IMG/VR virus record: IMGVR_UViG_3300046680_000326
Span: 1 to 26,183 of that record
DNA length: 26,183 nucleotides
Strand: one strand, 5' to 3'
Origin: a virus
Within the stretch, counting starts at the first letter, position 1. The number at the start of each line of letters is the position of its first letter. The position numbers were made by a program, and so were the translations under genes. A model generated the notes under the pieces. That model made no database searches. It saw only the letters and a program-made list of their open reading frames with translations, and was not told the origin of the DNA. Shown here one piece after another: positions 19,576-26,183 of the stretch.

Positions 19576-19815
19576 TTGGCTTACAGCGCCGAATCGCATA
19601 CCAACGTCCTCCCGTACGACGCGACTATCTCGCTCAGTTCGGGGACCAATCTCGAATTCACGGTCGACCTCTACAACCCCGATGGGTCGCCGCTGTCCGA
19701 GGCCGACCGGGACGCCGTCTTTCAGACGTTCCTTACCAACGTCGCCGGTATCGCCGGCGTCACCGTCGTAAGCGCCACCAAGCGCGGGCAGTACGCCGCG
19801 ACCGTCACCCCGTAA
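19576..19815 (+). CDS. small structural-region protein (79 aa)
   Basis: A 79-residue unrecognised protein, probably starting at TTG 19576 with AGGAA 9 bases upstream. It reads AYSAESHTNVLPYDATISLS, then NLEFTVDLYNPDGSPL and VTVVSATKRGQYAATVTP, and looks like a small alternating strand-and-helix fold. It lies between the MuF-like and scaffold genes, so a head-associated role is likely but unproven. Confidence 0.65.
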   Translation: MAYSAESHTNVLPYDATISLSSGTNLEFTVDLYNPDGSPLSEADRDAVFQTFLTNVAGIAGVTVVSATKRGQYAATVTP

Positions 19816-19874
19816 CACCAACCTCCGCGCGCTGGCAGGTCTAGCGCGCGACCACGTCCAGGAGACGCCAGCAC

Positions 19875-20426
19875 ATGACCGACACCGCCCCCGCCGCCGA
19901 GCCCGGCTCGGCCCCCACTGACGCACCGGCCGCCACGCCCAACGTTGCGCCCGAAACGCCGCCGTGGGGCGACGACTTCGACCCCGCCCGCGCGTGGAAT
20001 CTGGTCCAGAACCTCCGCGCCGACAAGGAGAAGTTGACCGGGAAGGTCACCGATTTCGAGAAGGCAGCGCAGGACGCCGCCGACGCCAAGAAGTCCGACC
20101 TTGAGCGCGCCCTCGCGCGCGCAGAGAAGGCGGAAAAGGCCATCGCGGACCGCGAGGCCGCCGCAAAGCGCACTGCCGTGCTCGAAAAGCACGGCCTGAG
20201 CGCAGACGACGCCGCATTCCTCGCGGGCGTCTCCGATGACGACTTGGACGCGCGCGCGCAGGCGCTCGCCGCCCGTTTCGGCGTCGGCCAGTCCAAGCCG
20301 GACGCCGCCGAGGCGATCCCCGGCAAGCCAACCCCCAAGCTCACCGCCGGCCACGCGTCCAGTGACGCGCCCGACGCATTCGACCCGCTGGCGCTCGCGG
20401 AAAAGGTCCACAAGCGCCTCATCTGA
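19875..20426 (+). CDS. capsid scaffold protein
   Basis: A 183-residue acidic protein with the typical scaffold layout: a Pro/Ala-rich N-terminus, a long charged coiled coil (about residues 48-105: LRADKEKLTGKVTDFEKAAQ and onwards), then a short C-terminal part with KVHKRLI, the basic helix expected to bind the capsid protein. It directly precedes the major capsid gene. The ATG 19875 has CAGGAG upstream. One copy of the dispersed palindrome lies in the N-terminal linker, read T-P-N-V-A-P, exactly as in the sigma factor N-terminus. Confidence 0.85.
   Translation: MTDTAPAAEPGSAPTDAPAATPNVAPETPPWGDDFDPARAWNLVQNLRADKEKLTGKVTDFEKAAQDAADAKKSDLERALARAEKAEKAIADREAAAKRTAVLEKHGLSADDAAFLAGVSDDDLDARAQALAARFGVGQSKPDAAEAIPGKPTPKLTAGHASSDAPDAFDPLALAEKVHKRLI
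19935..19952 (+). promoter_or_regulatory. intragenic AACGTT-type site in the scaffold gene
   Basis: ACGCCCAACGTTGCGCCC has a perfect left half and a degenerate right half, read T-P-N-V-A-P. Confidence 0.6.
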
Positions 20427-20442
20427 AAGGCCTTAGGTCTCC

Positions 20443-21363
20443 ATGACCAACACTTTCAAGACAATCCTGGCCGACAACCTGTCGGCCACCGCGTCCGCGC
20501 TGGTGTCCAAGGACATGAGCATTGCGGGCATCGTCAACCGCTCGTGGTCGGCCGACTTCGCCGGCAAGCGAGGCGCGACCGTCAACGTCCGGATTCCGGC
20601 CGTGCTCCAGGCGTCTCAGCGTGCCCTCGACGCGTCCACCGCGCTGACCGTGGCGAACCTCGCCGAGACCACGCAGCCGGTCGCCCTGACGACCAACATC
20701 TACTCGGCCGTGGCGCTGTCCGACGAGGACCTGACGCTCCGGATCGAGGACGGTGTCTCGCAGGTGCTCGCGCCGCAGACCCTCGCCATCGCCGAGGCCG
20801 TCGAAAACATCGTCGTGGCCAAGCTCCAGAGCGTCACCGAGACCGCCGCGCTCGATTCGATCTACACGCAGGGCACCGTGGGTACCCTCATGCCGCTGTT
20901 CCTGCTCGCGCGCAAGACCCTGCGCGACATGAGCGCGCCGTCCACCGGCCTCTACGCGGCCGTGGGTACCAGCGTCTATCAGGACGTGCTCGCCCAGGTC
21001 GCCGCTGTCGGCGCCGAGGGCGGGGCGGACCCGTTCGCCAACACCGGCGCGGCCCGGATCGCCGGCTTCAACGTGATCGAGTCCAACCGGCTCGCTCCGA
21101 CCGAGGCGATTTTCTTCCACCGCGACTCGATCACGCTGGCGCTGCGTGCGCCGGTGATCCCGCAGGGCGTGCCCTACGGCGCCTCGATCCAGGCCGCCGG
21201 CGGCGTCCCGGTCCGGCTGATCCGCGACTACGACGCGCAGGCGCTCGGGGACCGTCAGATCCTCAACGTCTACGCGGGCGTGGCGCTGATGAACACTCAG
21301 GTCAGCTCGACCGGTACCCCGGTCAACTTCGTCCTGCGCGTGAACGACGGCGCCGGCGTCTAA
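20443..21363 (+). CDS. major capsid protein (HK97 fold)
   Basis: A 306-residue capsid protein. An N-terminal arm (MTNTFKTILADNLSATASAL) is followed by GKRGATVNVRIPAVLQAS, an E-loop-like region, the spine helix ALAPQTLAIAEAVENIVVAKL-type segment (split here around residues 108-130) and P-domain/A-domain strands such as AARIAGFNVIESNRL and IFFHRDSITLALRAPV. Position after the scaffold and the strand-rich C-terminus fit the P22/HK97-type coat proteins of actinophages. There is no N-terminal protease-cleaved delta domain, in keeping with a separate scaffold. The GAAAGG ribosome site is 14 bases upstream and weak. Confidence 0.9.
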   Translation: MTNTFKTILADNLSATASALVSKDMSIAGIVNRSWSADFAGKRGATVNVRIPAVLQASQRALDASTALTVANLAETTQPVALTTNIYSAVALSDEDLTLRIEDGVSQVLAPQTLAIAEAVENIVVAKLQSVTETAALDSIYTQGTVGTLMPLFLLARKTLRDMSAPSTGLYAAVGTSVYQDVLAQVAAVGAEGGADPFANTGAARIAGFNVIESNRLAPTEAIFFHRDSITLALRAPVIPQGVPYGASIQAAGGVPVRLIRDYDAQALGDRQILNVYAGVALMNTQVSSTGTPVNFVLRVNDGAGV

Positions 21364-21369
21364 TCAGTC

Positions 21370-21387
21370 ACGCCCAACGTAGGGCGT
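21370..21387 (+). promoter_or_regulatory. AACGTA-type operator just after the capsid gene
   Basis: ACGCCCAACGTAGGGCGT, 6 bases after the capsid stop, is identical to the site after the tail tube gene (23603-23620). It has one change in the centre. No promoter surrounds it. Confidence 0.65.
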
Positions 21388-21391
21388 AGGT

Positions 21392-21419
21392 GGGGTCGCT
21401 GTCCTCGGACGGCGGCCCC
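21392..21419 (+). terminator. hairpin after the capsid gene
   Basis: GGGG...CCCC ends enclose GCTGTC/GACGGC (one G-U pair) with a small loop at about 21404-21407. No T-tract follows. It may be a partial terminator that lowers expression of the downstream connector genes relative to the capsid gene, or an mRNA-end stabiliser. Confidence 0.5.
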
Positions 21420-21445
21420 GGCCGCCCTCAACCGAAAGGAACGGA

Positions 21446-21586
21446 ATGGCCGCCAACACCGGCACTCAGGCCGAGGTGGTGCGCGCGCTGCTCGAACTCA
21501 AGCGCGCTTTCATCGCCGGCGGGCCGGCGAGCATCACGGCCGCCCGCGCCGCGCTGACCGCCGCCCTCGCCGCATACGACGCGTAA
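21446..21586 (+). CDS. 46-residue small protein after the capsid gene
   Basis: A short frame from ATG 21446 encodes 46 residues: MAANTGTQAEVVRALLELKR and then AFIAGGPASITAARAALTAA, ending AYDA. It is one or two Ala-rich helices. GAAAGGAACGG lies directly upstream, a good ribosome site, and the gene fills the space between the capsid and connector genes with 15 bases to the next ATG. Function unknown; small head-region proteins of this kind occur in many actinophages. Confidence 0.7.
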   Translation: MAANTGTQAEVVRALLELKRAFIAGGPASITAARAALTAALAAYDA

Positions 21587-21601
21587 CCCGAGAGGCGCCC
21601 G

Positions 21602-22081
21602 ATGACTGCCCTACCTCCGCTTGCGACGATCGCCGACCTTGAGACCCGCCTCGGCCTGGCCGAGGGCGCCCTCGTTGACGCCGACCTCGCGCGCGCGACG
21701 GCCGCCATCGCGGACGCCTCCGAGCTCGTCCGCGTCGAGGGTCGCGTGCCGTGGGTCGACGCCACCGGCACCCCGACCGCCCCGCCGGCCGTCGTGGTTG
21801 TTGTGCTCCAAGTCGCCATGCGCGTCTACAACAACCCGAACGGCTACTCGTCCGAGACCGTGTCGGCGGATGGCGCGACCTACAGCAACAGCAACAACCA
21901 ACAGGCGCTCGGTATCTACCTGACCGCCGACGAGTTGCGCACCGTCCAGGCCGCCGCCGACCTCGCCAACCTCGGTACCGGCCCGCGCGCATGGCGCGGC
22001 ACCGGCTCGATTCTCACGCCCAAGCCCGACGTGCGCGGCCTGCCCGGCGGCACGTGGCCCTACTGGACGTGGCGCCCGTGA
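21602..22081 (+). CDS. head-tail connector (HK97 gp6-like adaptor)
   Basis: A 159-residue protein with the helical adaptor pattern: LPPLATIADLETRLGLAEGA (the common opening of the family), ARATAAIADASELVRVEG, a helix VVVVLQVAMRVYNNPNGYSS and a C-terminal part ending in TWPYWTWRP. Connectors of this type bind below the portal ring. GAGAGG lies upstream of ATG 21602. The last codon overlaps the next start (GTGA). Position in the head-tail junction block supports the call. Confidence 0.8.
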   Translation: MTALPPLATIADLETRLGLAEGALVDADLARATAAIADASELVRVEGRVPWVDATGTPTAPPAVVVVVLQVAMRVYNNPNGYSSETVSADGATYSNSNNQQALGIYLTADELRTVQAAADLANLGTGPRAWRGTGSILTPKPDVRGLPGGTWPYWTWRP

Positions 22082-22359
22082 AATTCCCTGACGACGTCAC
22101 GATCCTGCGCGCGAGCGCGCCCGACGCGTACGGCAACCCCGCCGCCGCCGGCTGGTCTGCGACCGGCCCGGCCGGCAAGGGCGCCGTACTGGGCACGTCC
22201 TCGCTCTTTCTGCCCGCCGCCGCCGACATCCGTGCGCTCGACCGCGTCAGCGTTCACGGCGGGCTCTACGCGGTCAAGGGCTTGCCGATTCCGCTCGGAC
22301 CGCCCGGTACGCGCGTCATGTGGGCCGTCACGCTCGAACGTCTCCCGGACGGTGCGTGA
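22078..22359 (+). CDS. head-closure (stopper) protein
   Basis: A 93-residue beta-rich protein (VKFPDDVTILRASAPDAYGN, then SLFLPAAADIRALDRVSVHG and GLYAVKGLPIP, ending in a TLERLPDGA strand). The sequence and position after the adaptor fit the SPP1 gp16-type stopper family. The GTG start overlaps the adaptor stop and its own stop shares one base with the next ATG, so translation is tightly coupled. The call is mainly by position and general pattern. Confidence 0.68.
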   Translation: MKFPDDVTILRASAPDAYGNPAAAGWSATGPAGKGAVLGTSSLFLPAAADIRALDRVSVHGGLYAVKGLPIPLGPPGTRVMWAVTLERLPDGA

Positions 22360-22625
22360 TGGCCGCCGGTGAGGTCAAGCTCGACCACGCGGGTATCGCG
22401 GCCCTGATCAAGACGCCGGCGTTCCACGCGGTCGTGAACGAGGCCGCCGCCGCCGTTCAGTCCGCCGCGCGCGAGCTGGTCGGCGACACGCCGGTTCCGG
22501 TCCACGAATTCACCACCGACCGCGCCGCCGCGTCCGTGTCCGTCCTCGCCCCCATGCAAGCCAAGCACGGCGCCTTGACCAAGGCCGCCGCAAACGTCGG
22601 TCTGGAGGTGAAGAGCAAAGCATGA
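22359..22625 (+). CDS. HK97 gp10-like neck/tail-connector protein
   Basis: An 88-residue protein (MAAGEVKLDHAGIAALIKTP, then AFHAVVNEAAAAVQSAARELV, a VPVHEFTTDRAAASVSV strand region and a C-terminal helix). The helix-rich start followed by strands with a DRAAASV motif is the pattern of the gp10 family placed between stopper and tail terminator. Start TGATG overlap at 22359; end ATGA overlap with the next gene. Confidence 0.7.
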   Translation: MAAGEVKLDHAGIAALIKTPAFHAVVNEAAAAVQSAARELVGDTPVPVHEFTTDRAAASVSVLAPMQAKHGALTKAAANVGLEVKSKA

Positions 22626-23035
22626 GCGACGTCCTATGGACTTTTGGCGACCCGCTCATCGGTACTCTCGCCGTCCTGCGCGCCGCTACGGCCCCGGGAG
22701 GCGCCGCGCCTACCTGGGGCACCCTCGACCCCGATACGGCCGCCACGGGCGGCCCTGGGCTGCCGCACGGCGTCATTGCGGCCGATGGCGAGTCGTCCTC
22801 GACGAACGCCGATGCCACGGCGACCGTGCGTGTGACCATCTGGGCCAACTCGCCGGCCGAGGCGCGCGCGCTCGCCGCGTGGGCGCGGGCCGTGCTGCTC
22901 GCCTCGCACGGCGACGGCGCCACCGTGCGCCACTACGGCCGGTCGACCGGCCTACTTCCGACCACCGACCCGAGCACCGGATACCCGCTCTGCTCGTTCA
23001 CCGTAGCGGCTCGTCTGCTACCTGTTTCGATCTAG
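22622..23035 (+). CDS. tail terminator / tail completion protein
   Basis: A 137-residue protein (MSDVLWTFGDPLIGTLAVLRA ... TATVRVTIWANSPAEARALA ... LPVSI). The alpha-beta layout with a long strand VRVTIWAN, a helix EARALAAWARAVLLAS and a C-terminal strand CSFTVAARLLPVSI fits the tail terminator family (lambda gpU group, DUF3168-like). It precedes the tail tube gene, the usual position. It starts by ATGA overlap. Confidence 0.75.
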   Translation: MSDVLWTFGDPLIGTLAVLRAATAPGGAAPTWGTLDPDTAATGGPGLPHGVIAADGESSSTNADATATVRVTIWANSPAEARALAAWARAVLLASHGDGATVRHYGRSTGLLPTTDPSTGYPLCSFTVAARLLPVSI

Positions 23036-23044
23036 GAGGGCGCC

Positions 23045-23593
23045 GTGAGTGGCGACCTGACGAATACCGCACTGTGGCAGAACGCTGATGTCTACATCGG
23101 CCCGTCCGGCACCCCCGGCCCCACCGACGTCTCCACCGCGTGGGCGTCCGGGTGGGACGCGGTCGGCCTGCTCGACGGCGACAAGGGGTTCACCGAGTCG
23201 CGCGCGGACAGCTCGAACGATTTCTACGCGTGGGGCGGAATCCTCGTCCGCACGACCAAGAGCAAGCAGAAGCGTTCCATCAAGTTCGTTGCCCTCGAAG
23301 ACAACGACATCGTGTTCAACCTGATCAACCCCGGCTCGACGCGCACCACGGCGGCCGGCCTGACGACCTCGACGGTAGCCGTCCCGGTCGGGGCCGAGTT
23401 CGCCATCGGTTTCGAGGTGCGCGACGGCGACAAGGTCCGGCGCCGCTCGGCCCTGCGCGCCACGGTCGACGCCGTGGGCGACGTGGTCGACTCCGAGGGC
23501 GCGCTCGTCGCGTACGAGGTCACCGTGATCATCTACCCGGACGCTGACGGCACGCTCTACACCGACATTGCCGGCACCCTCAGCGCCGGCTGA
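23045..23593 (+). CDS. major tail (tail tube) protein
   Basis: A 182-residue tail tube protein. It opens LTNTALWQNADVYIGPSGTP, has GWDAVGLLDGDKGFTESRAD and then KQKRSIKFVALEDNDIVFNL, followed by strands and the C-terminal VAYEVTVIIYPDADGTLYTD. These features and its place before the frameshifted chaperones and tape measure identify it. The GTG start has AGGAGG 5 bases upstream, a strong site for an abundant protein. An operator copy and a 15-bp hairpin follow. Confidence 0.88.
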   Translation: MSGDLTNTALWQNADVYIGPSGTPGPTDVSTAWASGWDAVGLLDGDKGFTESRADSSNDFYAWGGILVRTTKSKQKRSIKFVALEDNDIVFNLINPGSTRTTAAGLTTSTVAVPVGAEFAIGFEVRDGDKVRRRSALRATVDAVGDVVDSEGALVAYEVTVIIYPDADGTLYTDIAGTLSAG

Positions 23594-23602
23594 TAGCCAG
23601 TC

Positions 23603-23620
23603 ACGCCCAACGTAGGGCGT
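23603..23620 (+). promoter_or_regulatory. AACGTA-type operator just after the tail tube gene
   Basis: ACGCCCAACGTAGGGCGT, identical to 21370-21387 and in the same setting. The preceding AGTC is shared as well. Confidence 0.65.
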
Positions 23621-23629
23621 GCCGAGACC

Positions 23630-23670
23630 AGAGCTCGGAGCGCGGCCGTGGGAAGCGCGCTCCGAGCTCT
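23630..23670 (+). terminator. perfect 15-bp hairpin after the tail tube gene
   Basis: Arms 23630-23644 and 23656-23670 are perfectly complementary (AGAGCTCGGAGCGCG and its complement) with an 11-base loop. No T-tract follows immediately (CACCTTCCC). It probably trims or partly stops transcription, so that tail tube mRNA exceeds chaperone and tape measure mRNA. Confidence 0.7.
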
Positions 23671-23717
23671 CACCTTCCCGCATCCCCTTTCCACCTCAGT
23701 CCGTGGAGGACAACCCC

Positions 23718-23990
23718 ATGCCTACCGCCCGCAAGCCCGCCGCCAAGTCCGAGGCCATCGGTTCCGTCCTCGTCGTCGAGTACGACGGCGAGACCTACGC
23801 CATTCCGTCCACGAACGATTGGGACGTCGAGGCGCTGGAAGCGTTCGAGGCCGGCCGTGTCGTCGCCCTCGTGACGGCCCTGCTCGGCGAGGAGCAGTGG
23901 GCCAAGTTCAAGGCCCCGGGCCGCAAGGTCTCCGAGCTCGCCGAGCTGTTCAAGGCCATCGAGACCGCCACGGTCGGCCGGGGAAACTGA
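23718..23990 (+). CDS. tail assembly chaperone, short form (gpG-like)
   Basis: A 90-residue chaperone (MPTARKPAAKSEAIGSVLVV ... NDWDVEALEAFEAGRVVALV ... ELAELFKAIETATVGRGN) that coats the tape measure during tail assembly. The ATG 23718 has GGAGGA 7 bases upstream. The frame ends in CGG GGA AAC TGA, where G GGA AAC is a canonical -1 slippery heptamer directly before the stop, so a share of ribosomes should continue into the longer product. Confidence 0.87.
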   Translation: MPTARKPAAKSEAIGSVLVVEYDGETYAIPSTNDWDVEALEAFEAGRVVALVTALLGEEQWAKFKAPGRKVSELAELFKAIETATVGRGN

Positions 23991-24352
23991 CCGGGCTTGC
24001 CGGCGCCCTGCGAGATCACCCCGAGGCTCTTGAGGCCGACTTTCAGCGCTTCTACGGCGTCGACCTCGGTGATCTCTGGCGCGGCAAGCTCTCCATCCGC
24101 CGAGCGGCCGTCCTGCTCCATCACCTTCCGGTCGGGAGCGCCGTTTGGGCCGCTCAGTCCAAGGTCCCCTACGGCTGGTCGCTCGCCGAAATTCTGCTCG
24201 CCGACGTGTTCCACGCGCTGACCGGCGAGGCCCATCCGCTGCATCCGCGCAGCGGCACCGAGGCCACGGCCGCCGCGCAGGCCGACACCATCGCACGGCT
24301 CAAGGCCCAACGCGCGCGCCTCACGGCGGACCAGGCCGCCGAGTCCACCTAG
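23718..24352 (+). CDS. tail assembly chaperone, long -1 frameshift product (gpGT-like)
   Basis: The slip occurs at 23981-23987 (G GGA AAC), where the ribosome re-reads base 23987 and continues through 24352. The product is about 211 residues. The second part reads GALRDHPEALEADFQRFYGV, DLGDLWRGKLSIRRAAVLLH and PYGWSLAEILLADVFHALTG, the typical T-domain of actinophage chaperones. This part has no start or ribosome site of its own, which supports frameshifting. The lambda G/GT pair is the established precedent. Confidence 0.85.
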
Positions 24353-24361
24353 GAGGCACGC

Positions 24362-26183
24362 GTGGCAAACGTCGGCTACGCCACAATTTCGATCATCCCT
24401 GATCTCAAGGGGTTTCAGTCCAAGCTGAACACCGGGGTCGAGGAGGCCTCGGTCTCCGCCGGCCGCGAGGGCGGTAGCGGCCTCGGCTCGTCGCTCCTGG
24501 GCACGCTCGGCGGGCTCGGAATCGGCCTCGCGGTCAGTAAGTCGCTCGACATCGGTAAGGCCGTCCTCGACTTCGACAGCGGCATTCAGCAGTCCACCAC
24601 GGCCCTAACGACGCTGCTGCACAGCGCGCCGGCCGCGAATGCCCTCGTCACTCAGCTGGAAAACCTCGCCCAAGCGTCGAGCCTGCTCGACACCGGCCAG
24701 GCCGTCCACCTCGGTCAGGTGCTCCTCGGTATGGGCGTGCCCACCAAGGACGTCACGACCGACATGCAGGCACTCGCCGACGCCACGGCGGGTGTCGGCG
24801 GCACGCCGGACACGCTCAACAGCCTGTCTCTGGCGTGGGGTCAGATGGCCGCCAAGGGCAAGATCCAGTCTGACGAGATCTTGCAGATGACCGAGCAGGG
24901 CGTGCCCGCTCTGCAACTGCTCGCCAAGGCGTACGGCGTGCCCACGGCGACCATGCAGGCGATGATCTCCAAGGGTCAGGTGCTCTCGTCCGACGCCCTG
25001 CCCAAGCTCCGCGCGGAGATCGAAAAGAACTTCGGCGGCGCCGACGCCGCAGCCGGCGCACAGTCCATCGGTGGCGCGTTCGACCGGATTAAGGAGGCCG
25101 CCCTCGGCCTCGCCGGCTCGGCCGCCATGCCGCTCATCAAGGGTCTGACGCCGATCATCGCCAAGATGGCTGACGCCATGGGCTCGCCGAAGGTACAGGC
25201 GTTCGTCGACTCGATCGGCCCCAAGCTGTCCGGCCTGTTCAGCGGCCTAGGCGGCGCCGGCGGCGTACTGAGCGGCGCGATGGACAAGCTCGGCCCCACG
25301 TTCGATCTGCTGATCCAGTCCGGCGAAAGCCTTTTCCAGACGCTTGAGCCGATCTATTCGCAGATCTTTTCCGTGTGGGAAAAGGATATCGGGCCGAACC
25401 TGATCCCGACGCTTCAAAAGCTCATGCTCGTGATCTCCGACGCCATGTCGACGCTGAGTGTGGTAATCGACGCGCTTTGGTCGCTATTCGGCCCGACACT
25501 GCTCGCCGCCATCGACACCACGTATAAGACAATCGTGGCGATCGTGAATGAGGCCTTTGACATCATCGAGGGCCTGTTCAAGATCATCCAGGGGCTCTTT
25601 ACCGGCGACTGGTCGCTGCTCTGGGAGGGCGTTGAGCAGGTGTTCGGCGCCGTCTGGGACGCGATCAAGACCGTACTTTCCGCCGCCGTCGCTTTCATCG
25701 GCGAGGCGCTTTCCGCCGCTTGGATCGCCATTAAGGCGATTTTCGCCGGCGTGGCGAATTGGTTCGAGACCGAAGTGTTCGGCGCGGTCGAGCGACTGGC
25801 CAAGCTGTATTTCGACATGACCAAGGACGAGATAATCGGCGCGTGGACGGCCGCCAAGGCTGTTTGGGGCGCCGTGGCCGGATTCTTTTCCGGGCTCTGG
25901 GGAGACATCGAGGGCGGAGTTACCCACGCGTTCGACACCGTCAAAGGCGCGATCACCGGCGCTATCTCCTCGGCCAAGACGACCGTCTCGAACGACGTCA
26001 AGGACATCGTCGGATTCTTCACGGCGCTGCCCGGCGAGATCGGCGACCTCGGTTCAGAAATCGGAAACGAAATGGTCGCCGGCGTCAAGGCCATTTGGAA
26101 CGACACCATCGGCGGTATGGGTTTCACGATGCCCTCATGGGTGCCCGTAATCGGCGGTAAGGGATTCCACATTCCCATGCTCG
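24362..26183 (+). CDS. tape measure protein, 3' end outside window
   Basis: At least 607 residues, open to the end of the window. The GTG 24362 has AGGAGG 7 bases upstream. It begins VANVGYATISIIPDLKGFQS. The TMP-type N-terminal domain (KAVLDFDSGIQQSTTALTTL, LLGMGVPTKDVTTDMQALAD, then KIQSDEILQMTEQGVPALQL) is well conserved. Hydrophobic segments rich in Gly, Ala and Ile follow (about residues 230-560), with repeated long amphipathic helices. The protein sets tail length and enters the cell during infection. Any lytic domain further on cannot be seen. Confidence 0.92.
   Translation, partial: MANVGYATISIIPDLKGFQSKLNTGVEEASVSAGREGGSGLGSSLLGTLGGLGIGLAVSKSLDIGKAVLDFDSGIQQSTTALTTLLHSAPAANALVTQLENLAQASSLLDTGQAVHLGQVLLGMGVPTKDVTTDMQALADATAGVGGTPDTLNSLSLAWGQMAAKGKIQSDEILQMTEQGVPALQLLAKAYGVPTATMQAMISKGQVLSSDALPKLRAEIEKNFGGADAAAGAQSIGGAFDRIKEAALGLAGSAAMPLIKGLTPIIAKMADAMGSPKVQAFVDSIGPKLSGLFSGLGGAGGVLSGAMDKLGPTFDLLIQSGESLFQTLEPIYSQIFSVWEKDIGPNLIPTLQKLMLVISDAMSTLSVVIDALWSLFGPTLLAAIDTTYKTIVAIVNEAFDIIEGLFKIIQGLFTGDWSLLWEGVEQVFGAVWDAIKTVLSAAVAFIGEALSAAWIAIKAIFAGVANWFETEVFGAVERLAKLYFDMTKDEIIGAWTAAKAVWGAVAGFFSGLWGDIEGGVTHAFDTVKGAITGAISSAKTTVSNDVKDIVGFFTALPGEIGDLGSEIGNEMVAGVKAIWNDTIGGMGFTMPSWVPVIGGKGFHIPML

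Noticed and set aside
25414-26178. 254-residue minus-strand frame over the tape measure gene
   Set aside because: It is a Ser/Pro/Thr-rich reverse reading of hydrophobic tape measure codons, with no promoter or ribosome site.

Overview
The window is high-GC, densely coding DNA, and every gene I accept lies on the + strand. It looks like a temperate, tailed (siphovirus-type) phage or prophage of an actinobacterium. The reasons are the HK97-type packaging and capsid genes, a long tape-measure gene, a large serine integrase, many GTG starts, actinobacterial -10 boxes (TANNNT), apparent leaderless starts, and families typical of actinobacteria and their phages (DUF2637, DUF3846, DUF7455-like). 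The host genus cannot be told from the sequence.

Layout. 1-3.4 kb: end of a family A DNA polymerase, two small genes, and a phage sigma-70-like factor. 3.4-9.8 kb: an accessory region of small genes, many with their own promoter and terminator. It includes a HicAB-like toxin-antitoxin pair, a DUF3846 protein, a GNAT-like protein, a 34-residue membrane peptide, a DUF2637 membrane protein and a membrane-anchored protein between two terminators. 9.8-11.7 kb: a candidate attP and the serine integrase. 11.7-13.4 kb: a coupled operon (two unknowns, dNMP kinase, DUF7455-like zinc protein) and an HNH endonuclease. 13.4-14.55 kb: mostly non-coding, with a probable packaging/cos area, two small genes and a tRNA-like gene of odd shape. 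14.55-26.18 kb: the late operon, running from a permuted NlpC/P60-like protein through terminase, portal, MuF-like protein, scaffold, major capsid protein, head-tail connectors, tail terminator, tail tube and frameshifted tail chaperones to a tape measure cut by the window end.

The most striking feature is a dispersed palindromic element, consensus ACGCCCAACGTTGGGCGT, with about 18 copies including degenerate ones. Five copies sit inside the 18-bp spacer of nearly identical promoters (TTGCGC-N18-TANNNT) that drive accessory genes. One overlaps the -10 of the sigma gene. Two identical variants lie just after the major capsid and tail tube genes, each followed by a hairpin. Seven lie inside coding sequence (sigma x2, integrase x3, scaffold, membrane protein), always read in the same frame as T-P-N-V or a close variant. 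In asymmetric copies the left half is kept and the right half decays, so the sites share one direction relative to transcription. This resembles, in logic but not sequence, the operator/stoperator network of cluster A mycobacteriophages. No obvious repressor for it lies in the window.

Other signals worth checking are a second repeat family (TTCCCCCC-N4-GACACGTA) ahead of three gene clusters, a 12-bp start-associated sequence (CCGACCAAGGAG), a 13-bp inverted repeat that could mask a ribosome binding site after the integrase, and a canonical G GGA AAC slippery site in the tail chaperone gene.
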